Of a DNA stretch of 64,000 bases, positions 22,225-34,701 are shown in pieces. Below the pieces are notes generated by a model, which worked only from the letters and a program-made list of their open reading frames with translations, ran no database searches and had not been told where the DNA came from. The stretch comes from Ctenosaura bakeri (lineage: Eukaryota > Chordata > Lepidosauria > Squamata > Iguanidae), in assembly GCA_948474755.1 (NCBI GenBank), contig CAOLHI010001655.1, forward strand, positions 124,001 through 188,000, read 5' to 3'. Every line of letters starts with the position of its first letter. The stretch's first letter is position 1. A program made the translations under genes and the position numbers.

Positions 22225-23280
22225 TCAATCATGATTGTTGTCAAGTTGGTTTTGACTTAGGGAGACCCTAGGCATGAGAGACTTCCAAGATACTCTGTCA
22301 TCAGCAGCCCTGCTCAGGTCTCACAAAATCAGTCAGGGTCATGCTGTCTGAAAGAAGCACATAGCAATCATGGCTGGTAGCTACCCAGGGGTAGCTTCAT
22401 CCTCCATGAGTTTGTTTCATCCTTTTCTTTTAAAGCATCTAAGAAGGCAAGAGACACCAGTGCCACAAATCCATAGTTTACCATAGTTTAACTATATGCT
22501 GTGTGAAAAACTTGATCTTGAATCTCTCCCCTTCTCCTTTCATTCATTCATACATACATACACAGTATGTATGTATATATGTATGTAGGTATTTAGCATA
22601 TTTATAACCTGCTGTTCAGCCACAAAGTCTCTCAGAGCAGCTTACAAATTATTAATTTGACAGTTCCCTGCCCTCAGATTTACAGTCTAGATAGGGCAGA
22701 CACACAAAGAAAAGAGAATGGTAGCGAGGGAGGGGAGTAAGTCAAGCACATCCTGCCTTTTCTCCCTGCAGGGCCAGGGCAGTAGCACTTAGGATAGGGG
22801 AAGGGCCTTTCATCTGCTTCTGGACTCAGGCATGATGGAGCTGTGCCTGCCTCTTTTTCTCTCCCTCTGAGGCCAGGGCTTAGGCAGCTGGGACAGAGGG
22901 GGTTTACCCAATCATACCCTACAGAATCATAACACTTTGATCCACTTCTAACTGCTATGGGTCCAGTGTGGAATCCTGGCATTTTTCCACCAAGGGCAAT
23001 ACTTCACACTGGCATCGTATTCTTGCTGTTACATCTGCACATTAAGCCGGTTAGTATCGATGTTTCTTCTGCTGATTCGCACAGCTTAAGCTCTTACTAT
23101 CGATGTAAAACCAATGTATTGTAAAACCAGAAAAACTCTGATGTAAAGCACAAAAACCGGTTTGGCTGCATTTCTGACAACATGCAGAAGGTATACACAC
23201 AGAGATGGTTCTCTGTGGGCATTCCCACCTTTTCCTGGCATCATTTCCATCCACTCCTCTCTCCGCCCCTCAAATGCAGG
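22225..23280. other. Intron with short repeat remnants
   Basis: 22225-22330 (gttgtcaagttggttttgacttagggagacc) looks like a BovB/RTE-related tail. A (TACA)n run lies at 22548-22575, followed by an inverted LINE/SINE-type tail to about 22650. The rest is unassigned. Confidence 0.4.
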
Positions 23281-23344
23281 GTGGGCATTGGAATACAATG
23301 ATATGTTGGGACCCTCCAGATAGTTGCTTTTCAATTTCTGGCTA

Positions 23345-23900
23345 TCTAGAACAGAGCTTTCCAAACTTTTCATGTTGGTCACACACATTTTAGATATGCA
23401 TCATTTCGTGACACAGTAATTTTACTAGCAATTCTACTAGCAAACCGGAGGTGGGGGCTTGTCTTCTGTAAGAACGAACTAAAATACCTCTGCTGATATG
23501 TAGCAATATTGTTGTTTTTTGAAAAATTGACCCATCAGAGACGGTGGTGTGGAGCAAGGGATGGAGTGGGAGAAGGATGGGGGTTTCCCAAGAATTGATG
23601 AAGAGGAAGTGGCAAACGATTTTCACTGCTTTACTTCAGCAGAAACTGGAGGGCATGCAGATAACAATCCAGTAAAATTGGAGTAAATCAGGTTAAAAAA
23701 CACCACTCACAACACGTGGTGAAATGCTCCTGCACTCTGGTGCAGAAATGGCCTTAGAGTTTGTACTTTTATGAAGTACTTAGGATCTTCTGCTAGAGAA
23801 CTTAAGTGTTTCCCAAACTACACACAGAAGGTCTGTGTAGGATGGACCCATGACATTTAAAGTGCGGTCAAATTGCTATAACAGTGCAGTGTGAAGCAGA
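23345..23900. other. Intron with repeat fragments
   Basis: 23345-23460 looks like an interspersed repeat (gagctttccaaacttttcatgttggtcacacac). A MITE-end fragment lies at 23855-23900. No gene was recognised. Confidence 0.35.
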
Positions 23901-24236
23901 CCAGGGAGAAAACCTCTCTTTCAGTTCGTCCCCCAACTTTTTCCATTGTATGGGTAATTATACAGACCTCTGCCATCTCTGCCTTTTGAAATGGGCACGG
24001 TGCTCCACTTCTGTCTCTTTAATCTGAGGAACTGAGGGTTCTTTGTTAAATAACCTGTGTTCTCTACACACCTTCTGGCTAACTTAGCTTCTAACTCATG
24101 AACAACAGTATAGAATAACATTGACACTTCCCTTAAGTATCCTTATGGAGATTGGAATTTCAACAGATTGGTAATGAGACTGTGAATGTGTAGCTCTATA
24201 TATTTTTACGCTGTTTATTTGTTTATAAAAAAAATT

Positions 24237-24475
24237 AGTACAGTCAGTCCTCCATCTCTGCAGATTCTATATTTACAGAGTCAACCAATCATGGCTTGAA
24301 AATATTCCTAAATAAATAAATAATCCAAAAGTAAACTTTGATTTTGCCATGTTATATAAGGGATGCCATTTTACTATACCATAGTACATAATGGGACTTC
24401 AGTATCTATGAATCTTGGTATCCACGGGGGATCCTGGAACCAAACTCTAGCAGATACTGAGGACTCACTGCATAC
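24237..24475. mobile_element. Tigger/pogo-like MITE, copy 2
   Basis: Starts tacagtcagtcctccatctctgcagattc and ends ggtatccacgggggatcctggaacc...actgaggactcactg. The two ends are an inverted pair typical of Tigger-derived MITEs. Confidence 0.7.
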
Positions 24476-24734
24476 TTGGAAGCATCTTTCGTATTGCACA
24501 AACATTACTAAGTCTAAGCACATTGCTTTTATATGATCTTAATGGACATCCATATTACTAGTGTAGGCCTATATCTGTTCTCATAGATTTTACATAGCCT
24601 AGGCATCTTGTGTAGATAGACGTTACCTAGTTTTGGGCAAAGTATGCATCTTATTTATTATAATCTCTGCCTAGATTACTTGGTAACCCTTCCTTTCATT
24701 TCGGAGCAGCTGTACCTTTCTAGCTATGTTGAGT

Positions 24735-24850
24735 CTGTTATTACCATATTTGCTGGTGAACAAGACACACCAGTGTATAAGAGGCACTCCATTTATAAGC
24801 CGGCAAATATTATTTATCAGCATATAAGACACATTGGCATAGGGAAGGTG
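24735..24850. mobile_element. Small MITE with ttaccatatttgc ends, copy 1
   Basis: accatatttgctggtgaacaagac and cttataagccggcaaatat-like inverted pieces match the ends of the element at 62099-62683. It abuts the L1 5' region. Confidence 0.5.
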
Positions 24851-24859
24851 GCATAGCAG

Positions 24860-26832
24860 AGGGTTGTCGCTTCGCACAGCTGCGAAGAAGATGATCGGTG
24901 AGCAAGATTGGGAGCTTGTCTCAATGCCGGTGAAATGAGACTCATTACGAGACCGACTCCAGCAGTCAGTACCCAAGAAAAAGAGGAAGATCTTTGGAAT
25001 GGAGCTTGGCATGGACGATGCTGATGGGGTCAAGGAGCTGCCATACCTAGCTCAGCTATCAAGAAGCGGGACAAGCTGCACTGTTGTTATGAATAAACAA
25101 ATAGAAGGAACAGCTAACAAGTAAGTTGAAATCTACTGAACCTCAAGAAGGGAGAGGAGGTTTACCTTCGCGATATGGTCACTCTGGACTGGTAAGATCT
25201 AAACAAGTGACTTTGATTTGCTAAAGACTTATCCAGAGTTGGACAGATAATAAAGTTTCACATGGTATTCTAAAGTGACATACTAAAACACGAGGTAACA
25301 CAATTTAATACTGACTTGATACTTAATACTGGCTTCTTTGCTGAAGAATTAGAGTCACCTGCCACATAAGGCTATATAAATTGTCTGGATTTTTTTTCAT
25401 GCCCCAATTTAAGAGACATCGCTAGAACTCTTTTCTTTTGGAAAACTTACTACTTATTATAGCTGAAACCTGGGACATGATATATATTGAAATATAAAGA
25501 AACTTGCAGATTTAATTGTCGATAATCTTGAAATAGAGAGGTGAAGAGTTGAAGAATATGAGAGTGAAGTTAAAGCAGACCTGAAGTCAGATGAGAGAAA
25601 TCAGGAATGAGAGTGTTAGAAGAAAAGTGTGCTGGCAGAGAGGAGCGACAGCAGAAACCGTGATGAGATATAGACTGAAGTGATTTAAGACAGTGGAGAG
25701 TTAGAGAGACAGAGACTTTGTAATATAAAATCCAAAGAAGACTAAGTGACAGTCGAGAGGCAGAGAGACAGAAATCTTAAAGTATAGTGGAAGAAGATGA
25801 AGCGACAAAAGAGAGGCAGGGAGATAAAGACTCTAAAGTATAAAGGTTGATGAAGACAACGTAAGGGGGAAAGAAAGAAGAGTTCTGTTGTTACAGGTAT
25901 TTGAGATCATTGAGATCCTCTCCCCCTTTTCTCTTTACCCTTTTTCCTCATCTGGTTAACACATTATATTATGAATGAATTTTGAATGAATACAGAATGA
26001 ATTTTGGTTAAATAATATTATTGAATGTCATTTGATTCTAAAGTATTAATGTGTTAAATTATCACATTATATAATTTATATATATATTGGAAATCTTAGA
26101 TTATAAATTGAGAGAAATTTCCTAGTAAGGTCTAATTTATTAAGAGGGTCAGTTAATCAAAGTGGAATTGAATTTAATAGTGTAGCAATCTCTCTTGCCT
26201 GTCCTCTCCCTGTCTTTCCATCTGAACCCAACTGTACTGGGGTGTTGATAGTAGCTGATATTAGTCAAGGTCAGGAGATAACAAGGCACTGTCAGTCTGC
26301 TTGTTTATCTAGCATAGAAACATGTTAATATTTTGTGGATTTAACTCTTTGGTTACAGGTTCAGAATTGGGTTTATCATAAGCTATACTACAGTACCACC
26401 TAGTGGAAAACTTGTTATTAACTAAGGTTTTGGATTAATAATTAATTTCATTCCCTTTTATCCCCCCTGTGGGGGGAAAAAGAGGAAGAGAGGGAGAAGG
26501 CAAGGAATTATATTTGGGGAATTAATTAAAGGTTCAAGTAATTAATAAATCAAATATTTGAATAATAATTATAACAATTATATTAATATTTATTTAATCT
26601 CTCTATCTTATATATAAGATTTAGATATAAAATTAATAAATTAAATAACATTATAATAATTAAAATTAATTATTAGATACATAATAATAATAATTAGATA
26701 TATAATAATTAAGAAGAGTTGCTAGATATAGGACAAGAAATTTAATAACTAGGAGTTAAGACTTAATCACTGAATATTTGAACAAATAATCGATAATAGT
26801 AAGAATAATTAGTATTTAGAAAATTAGAGCAC
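24860..26832 (+). mobile_element. L1 LINE 5' UTR-like region with short tandem units
   Basis: This non-coding stretch directly precedes L1 ORF1. At 25678-25858 three related units of about 56-66 bp follow one another, each starting aag(t/c)ga and containing gagaggcagagagacag-like sequence. 26000-26700 is extremely AT-rich. The start is not fixed. Confidence 0.5.
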
Positions 26833-27881
26833 ATGACTATGATGGCAGTAGGACGAAGAAGAGTAGTACAAACAAATATCCAGACTTCAACTCAAAGAAG
26901 AGATTCAGGAGAAATTGAGGCTTATCAGTTATTTTTAGATGAAGTTAAAAAGATAAGAGTGGAAATGTGTTCAGAAATGAAGGATCTTTCATCTGAAGTA
27001 AAGAAAGAAGTAAAAAAGGTCAGAAAAGAGATGGAGAATCTTGATCTTAAACTAGAAACAATGACAAACAGTATAAGAAATATGAATAAAAGAATAGATG
27101 AAGTACAAGAGAGAACAAAGAGTTTGGAAAAACAGACAGGAGATTTTGAACTGATGGTGGAACAAAATGAAACAAAGAATACATTATCAGAAATAAAATA
27201 TAGAGAAAAATGTGTGAAAATAAGGGGTCTAGAAGAAAAGAAAGGAGAAGACTTATACACCAGAATAATTCCAACATTAGCAAAATTCTTTCACTGGCCT
27301 ACAGAACAGATGGACATGGAAGTGAACTGTATCTTCAGAATAAATTCATTAATCACAAAAAAAGGGAAAGTTTCTAGAGATGTTGTGGTCTACTTTGTAT
27401 CAGAACGCATGAAGGAGATGATAATACAGTAAAGCTACACAAACAGGTTAATAATAGAAGGTACAGAACTGAAAGTTTTTAAGGATGTTCCTTCTCAGAT
27501 CCTATAATGAAGAAGAGACTCTTTAACCCAAGTTTTGAAGAAATATGGGATACCCTATAGGTGGGGTAAATTCAAACGTGTCATCTTTACATAATCAGAA
27601 ATTATAGGTAATGAATTTGGTGATGAAAGCAGAAGAATTCCTGAAGAAATTTAAGGAAGACCTGAAGAAGACCTATGGAAAAGACCAAGTGAAAGAGGAA
27701 AAAGAGGAGAAGTCAATAGAGAGAGAATGGAAAAAGGGTGGAGACAAGCTGACAAAATTAGCAGTAAGAACAACAGTAAATTTATCAGAAGATTCCTCAC
27801 AACAAGAAGAATAAGAACAAGAGCAAGCAGAACAAGAAGAAATAGAAGAAGGTACTTCATTGGAGTTAGAATCAGTAGAAT
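26833..27881 (+). pseudogene. L1 ORF1, stop and frameshift
   Basis: The 199-codon frame 26833-27432 has a long Glu/Lys coiled coil (about residues 25-115) followed by an RRM-like start (KCVKIRGLEEKKGEDLY). A stop ends it at 27432. Related sequence continues in frame for a short stretch, then in another frame (27611-27814) as a Lys/Glu-rich tail. In L1 this protein is an RNA-binding trimer that coats element RNA. It is inactive here. Confidence 0.78.
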
Positions 27882-27900
27882 AGAATAACAGTAATCAAGT

Positions 27901-30900
27901 ATGAAGGTAAAAATATTTTCATGGAATATTAGAGGTTTGAATTTATTATCCAAAAGGAAAAGAATTTTTCACTACCTTCAGAAGCAAAAATGTGACATTT
28001 ATTGTATACAGGAAAACCATATCTCTAGTAAAGATGTAAAGATATCGAACAATTCTAAATTAAGGAAGAGTTTTTCAGCAACAGCAGAGAAAAATAAGAG
28101 GAGTCACAATTTATGTACATCAAAAATACACTGCAAAAGAAGTCTTAAAGGATCTACAAGGTAGATATATAGGTGTAGAATCAAATATTCTTAATATAAA
28201 GGTTCTACTTAAAGGAGTTTCTGGTTCTCTAGATAATAAAAAAGAATTTTATGAGAAACGTTTGCAAAAAATTAGAGATATCGATTATCAGGAAATTATT
28301 ATGATGGGAGACTGGAATGGAGTAGTAAACCCTGAATTAGATAGAACTATGAATCAGACACAGAAGAAAAAGAAAGGAAAACTTCCTGAATCATTTTTTG
28401 AATTAACAGATAGTTTGCTGTCAATAGATATATGGAGAAGATTACATGGGGATCAGAAAGAATTTACTTTCTTTTCAGAATATCACAAAATTGTGATATG
28501 ATCTGGGCTTCTAAAACACTAAATAAGAAAATACAAAAGATTGACATTCTCCATAGGACTATACCAGACCATAATGCACTATTATTAATTCTAGCAGATA
28601 AAAAACAAGAATATAGATGGAGATTGAATGAAGGTTTACTGAAAGATGAGAAAATATTTGAGAAAGATAAGAAAACTCTAGAACAATATTTCTTGGAGAA
28701 TTTAGACAAAGAATTATCTATAGCAACTGTATGGGAAGCTGGAAAATCTACTATGAGGCTTTCTCACTCAACAAGAAATAAAACTAAAAGGGGAAAGGAA
28801 AGAGAAAGAAGAAATATTAGTCAATGAGATAAAACAATTGAAAGAAAAGTTAAAAATATCTCCCCAAAGTAAAAAGATATTAGATGAGATAAAAGTATTA
28901 CAAAAACAGATCTCTCTAAATAAGACAGAAGAAATAGAAAGAAAATTACAATTCGTGAGGCAAAGGAACTTTTTCCAAGCTAACAAAACAAATAAGTGGT
29001 TAGCCTATAGAATTAGAAAGGAAAAGGAAAAACATCTGATTCTTCAAATAAACAAGAATAAGAAAATTCTTATAAAACAAGATGACATTAAAAAAAACCT
29101 TTGCTAGATTTTATAAAAATCTTTTTGTAGAATCGGAAATTAATCAGATGAAAAGAGATAGAATAAAAGAATATTTGTTTGAGGATAATTTGTCAAGAAT
29201 CATGGAAAGTAATGGGAAGAATTAAACAGACCAGTCATGAAACAGGAGTTGATACAAGCTATAAGGAATTAAAAGCAGGGAAAGCTCTGGGACCAGATGG
29301 ATATACTGCCTTGTACTATAAGACATTCCAAGATCAACTACTGAATCCATTACTGAGAGTAATAAATGGAATAGGTAAAGAGGATAAACCACCCTCATGG
29401 GGGAGGCAGATATTACTTCGATCCCAAAAGAAGGGAAAGATTTGCAAGAAATAGGAAACTATAGGCTGATAGTGCTGTTGAACATAGATTATAAAATATT
29501 TGCCACAATTCTAGTGGATAGATTAAAAAGGATATTACAAAAGTTGATACATAGAGACCAAAATGGATTCTTACCCAAGAGATCATTAAAAAAACAGTAT
29601 AAGGACAGTATAAAATATCATCAAATATTTCCATAAACATAATAAAAAGGAAATGGCCGTATTTTTCTTAGATGCTGAAAAGGCATTTGATAAGATGAAT
29701 TGGGGGTTTTTGGGAAGAAACTTTAAGAAGAGTAAATTTAGGGTCTAGATTTATAGAATGGATCATTTCAATATATAAGAAACAACAGGCCCAAATAATT
29801 GTAAATGATGAGAGAACAGAAAGTATATCAGTATATAGGGGTGTTAGACAGAGTTGTCCCCTATCGCTCCTTTTGTTTAGAATAATTTTGGAAGTTCTAA
29901 ACAAAAGAATCAGACAAGAAAACTGAATACAAGGGGTTAAAATTAAGAATCAGGCTTATAAGATCAGTGCATTTGCTGATGACTTGGTAATTATATTAGA
30001 GGACCCTCTAATAAGTATTGAGAAATTAATAGAAATATTAACAAATTTTGAAATGCTTTCAGGATATAAAATCAACAGGGATAAAACAAAAATAATTACA
30101 AAAAACATGCCCAAATGTGAGGAACAAGAATTAGTTAACTATACTGGTTTCTTGGTAGTTAAAAAAGTAAAATATTTAGGTACTAACATTACAAAAAATA
30201 ACACTGATTTATTTGATAATAACTACAGGAAAATTTGGCAGGAGATAAAGGAGGACTTCAAAAAATAGGAAAAATTAATCACTTCTAGGATGAATTGCAG
30301 CTATCAAAATGAATACTTACTTCACCAAAGATAAATTTCCTATTTCAAAATTTGCCTATAATATTGAATGATAAACCTTTTAGAGAGTGGAATAAGGATC
30401 TGACAAAATTTACATGGAAAAGTAAGAAACCCAGAATAAAATTAAGGATTATGGACAATATTAAAGAGAGAGGAGGAATGGACCTACCTAATTTAAAAAT
30501 TTTTTACCATGCCAACTGTTTAAAATGGACAATTGATTGGTTAACGCTGCGAGATCCAAACTTGCTACATCTGGAAGGTGAAGGACTATATTTTGGTTGG
30601 CATGCATATGTATGGTATGGGAAAGCCTCAATAGATAAAGGCCTTACAACACATTTTTTCAGGAAGGCTCTCTTAACTGTTTGGTTAAAATATAAAAAAC
30701 AAATATATTTTAAAATTCAATCTTGGGTCTCAATTCATGAGGCTTTCTATAACAAAGAGATACCTAAAATAAATAAATGGATTTTTTATAAAGACACATT
30801 GAAGATTCAAGGAAATACTACATATTTTAAATCAGCAGAAGAATTTTAATCTCAGGGTTTAAGTACACATTAGCTCTTACAAATTCAACTGGTAGAAAAA

Positions 30901-31411
30901 TATAGAATAGACAAAAAAATAGAAGATTTTGAGATAAAGGAGAAAGAATTTGATAAAATACTTAAACCGGAATCTGAACTTAGGGTTCGTAAAATATATA
31001 AAATTTTACTTAATCTGGGAACTAAGCAAGAAGTGGTTAAACAGACTATGATAAAATGGGTCCAAAATTTTACCCATACAATTTCTTTTGAACAATGGGA
31101 GAACTCATGGAATATGACATGGAACTTGATAAAACTGACTAGTTTAAAGGAAAATTATTATAAAATGTTTCCCAGGTGGTATTTAACACCATCACAGATC
31201 TATCAGATTGCAGGTAATGCAAAAGAAATATGTTGGAAATGTGATCAAAAGGGTATATTTTTTTCATATGTGGTGGTGCTGTACAGAAGCAAAGAAAGTC
31301 TGGAAAACTTTACATGATAAAATACAAGAAACGATGAAGATAAAATTCTCATTGTTACCAGAACTCTATTTACTTAATATGACAGATTGTTTACTGCAAT
31401 TAAACAAATAA
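27901..31411 (+). pseudogene. L1 ORF2, endonuclease and RT, multiply broken
   Basis: The start at 27901 reads MKVKIFSWNIRGLN, then CDIYCIQENH (endonuclease). GDWNGVVNPELDR lies in 28262-28501. DMIWASK and IPDHNALLL close the endonuclease. RT motifs are KALGPDGYTALYYKTF (29179-29454), IPKEGKDLQEIGNYR (29397-29636), FLDAEKAFDKMNW (about 29665) and FADDLVIIL (about 29968). The C-terminus has ERGGMDLPNLK and a CWKC zinc-knuckle start, with its FHMWWCC second half one frame away (31208-31411). At least six frameshifts or stops separate these blocks. 3' UTR-like sequence continues to roughly 32050. Confidence 0.88.
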
Positions 31412-32715
31412 AAAAAAAATCCTCCTCTATATGACCACAGCAGCCAGAATAATGTTTCGCTCAAATATGGAAACAAAAATCAATTCCCAGGATAGAAGAT
31501 TGGCTTTGAAAATTATATGATATAGCAGAAGCCGACATAATTATGAATTCATTAAAAGATAAAATGAAGATGAATTTTATCAAAGATTGGAGCATGATAT
31601 TCCCATTATGGGAATCACATTGTGGTAAGACAGCTATTATATGTTGGATAGGTAAGGAAAACAGAAGACAGCCATAAATGAAAAATTTTCTCCGTGTACC
31701 AATAAAATAGAATTGATAAAGCTTAAGTGATATATGAACTGACATAGATATTTGATTAATTGTAATCCGTTTAAGATATATTTAGCAAAAATCTAAAGTA
31801 ATAGTGTTAAACGCGACTCTGAAGATAGAAGAAATCGATAGATTATAGAATGAGTAACATATTGTTAAAATAAATGTGGATTTTTTTGTAAGAAGGTAAG
31901 TTATATATAGGTTTGCACTTACTTCTTGAGGTTCTGAAATTGGTGGTGGGGTGGGGGAGGGATCAGTGAAAGGAAAAGTAAAGGAAATATAGAGAAGATA
32001 TGAAATATTTTTGTAATGAAGAAGATAAATGTTATTGGTCATGGATTGGTTTTCAGTTATAAGTCTTCTTATCCTTATTCTTTCTATTATGTTTACACAA
32101 CCTTGTAATCATTCATTCCTTTCACTTGATATGCTGGACTATAACTAGCCACATATACTGAATCAAAAGCCCAAATTCCAGCAGGGATGTAATTGGAACC
32201 AAATGGAATGCTGGGGCAGATCCAAAACAGTCAACAAACAAGCAGAGTGTATATTAAATGTTAAAATGTTAAATGGTTTCAGCAGGCTGGCCTAAAACCA
32301 TTTATAAACCATTTGCTAACTTGAAACAAAAGCTTGGTGAAAGTTGGGGGTTACAGCAGTACACATGGTTCATTGTTTGTAACGGTAATGTTTGGTCAGA
32401 GACAGCTTGTGGACAAAAAAACACAAGTACGGTGGTCATTTTCATCATGCCAAAATAGAAAATGCATAATTAAAAAAAAGAGGGCTATGGAAGGCATGGG
32501 CTTCGTTAGGATTGCCAGAACTAGATTATACCAGGCTCTGAGATTGCAGGCCACATCCTCCAATCTAGGGAGGCAGCAAGCCCTGGAGAAGTTACAGGGG
32601 TCAGATTACAAGGAGTGACACCCTGCTGATATTATAATTTAAGCATGATACTTTAACCATCAATCATAGTTGCATAGAGTATGGCATTCAAATTAACAAG
32701 GTAAAGGAAGAAAAT
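31412..32715. other. L1 3' UTR-like sequence, then unassigned DNA
   Basis: 31412 to about 32050 continues the same AT-rich composition as the L1. No clear poly(A) tail marks its end. 32050-32715 shows nothing recognisable. Confidence 0.4.
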
Positions 32716-33206
32716 ATACAGTCGGCCCTCCACGTTTGTGGGAGTGACTTTCATGGATTTGATTATTTACAAATTTCTCCAACCCCTACTCCCCTCACCT
32801 CAAGTGCTTCTTTTCCAGGGGAACTTTCCCCTCAGGGGCTCAAATCAGGCTGTGCAGTCCTTTAAAAACTCACCTCTGGTCCTCTTCCTCCTCCACTAGT
32901 CACTGCCTGGCCAGCTAAGGACAGATCTTGGTCCCATTTCTCAGCACCACAGACCCTCTCCCAATGCTCACCACAGACACCCAACGAAGGAGATAGGTGA
33001 GAGAGGAAGAATAGGGCCACTATGCCAAACTTGCCACATTTCCCTGACCTAGATTGCACCCTGGGTGCCCATTCTCCCCACCATGCCTCAGCCCCCATCC
33101 TACACACACACACACACACACACATTTTGATATTTGCAGTTATTCCACTTTTGCAGTGGTCCTGTGCCCTTAATCCTAGTGAATGTGGAGGGCCTACTGT
33201 ATATAC
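32716..33206. mobile_element. Tigger/pogo-like DNA element, copy 3, with (CA)n
   Basis: Inverted ends acagtcggccctccacgtttgtggg and aatgtggagggcctactgta bracket about 490 bp. A (CA)n run lies at 33101-33124. No transposase ORF was seen. Confidence 0.7.
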
Positions 33207-33529
33207 AAACACTTTCTGGGACATGTCATGCAAAATGCAGACACTGATGCTGATAAAGATTAATTGCAGTGGTTTGCAAAGATTCTTCTTTCATTTTGAA
33301 ATCTGTGGTTTATGTTTAAAAATCATTTGGTAAACACAGGATGTGTCTATTAGACATATTCTTTGTTTACTTCTCACATAATTAAGAGGATTTCCTGTGG
33401 CATAAGTAGACTTTCATGGGTTAAAACAGGGATGGGCAATAGGCAAAATCTTACCTACTGCTGGACAGGTAATAAGCGGTAGATCACCAAACAGGGGTGT
33501 CCAGTGGCTATCATGTAAATGGAATGGTG

Positions 33530-33825
33530 AATCCTTTCTGTGCTTATACCTGAAGTTACCTGAAGAGACTAGAACACAGAGCAATGGCTTCAAATTTCAG
33601 GAAAAGAGATTAATCTAAACATTAGAAAGAACTTCCTGCAGTAATAGCAGTTTGACAGTGGGATACACTGCCTTGGAGTGTGGTGGAACCTGCTTCTTTG
33701 GAGGTTTTTAGAGGCTGGATAGCCATCTGTTGGGGATGCTTTGATGGTACATTCTTGCATGGCAGGGGGTTGAACTTGATGGCCCTTGCTGTTGCCTCCA
33801 GCTCTATGATTCTATTATTCTAAGT
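33530..33825 (+). mobile_element. CR1 LINE 3' end
   Basis: caatggcttcaaatttcaggaaaagagatt...aaagaacttcctgcag and a tgattctattattct end. Confidence 0.8.
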
Positions 33826-33879
33826 TAGAAAGAGCTAAGTTAGGAAAAGAAAGTCACAGACAAGGGCTGCAGACTATAG

Positions 33880-34701
33880 TGGGGAGACCACACAATTCGG
33901 CCTTTACCTGACCTTTCTCTGCCACCCCACTCCACATGTTTGCGAGGGTCCTCTGGACAAGCACGTACTAGGCGCGGCCGTTAATGGTTTTGCATTCCAT
34001 ACCCCACTGAGGCAGGCAACCCAAGCCTCTCTCGTTGCTTCAGGGAACACCTCACTGCAAACCCTTACAATAGATGCACGGCTCTCGGCCGAGCTATTCC
34101 TTTCAGACGAGACATTTGCATGCTGGCCATACCATTGTCGTCAAGTATTAAGCTCATCATGCAAACTTGACCTTTTCCAACTCCTTTGTCCAGTTCCAAA
34201 ATCCCTTTGTTCTCACCAAGCATGGCATAGCCTGTAGGCACAATTCACCCTATAAAAAGTCCTCACTTTTGGGACCTCCTTGGAGTGCTTTGGATCACCC
34301 TGGACTTCCATCTAGCCTTGCTGCCGGTCTGTCTAAGGAGCTCCCCTCAGCCAGCCACGCTGAGCTTCTTCCTCTTCAATTCCCACTTCTCTCCAGGACT
34401 ACAGCAAAAGGTGTCTTATTACCCGCTCCCCAAAATCTCTCCATTTCTATTTCCAAGTTAGCTAGTGTGCGTGTTGTCTTATTTTGCTGTTCATCTTTCA
34501 ATAAAACTGTTATTTTTGTTACTTTTAAACTGGTTTGCCTGCTTTCTGACCGGAAGCCGTAGACATAGGGTAAAAGATCCTAGCTGCAGTTACCCTGCCT
34601 CTCGTTTAGCTGAGAGAGTGCTCGAGCTTAAATTCCCCCAACTTGTGTTTTATTTGGTAGTTTTGGTGCCCCTCCCAGGATCCCCAACATACAGGGTAAC
34701 A
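33880..34701 (+). mobile_element. Solo LTR, copy 2
   Basis: Starts tggggagaccacacaattcggcc and ends catacagggtaaca. The TATA box (cctataaaaag) is near 34251 and the aataaaa signal near 34499. It is a diverged member of the family at 17835-18697. No internal region was seen on either side. Confidence 0.75.
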
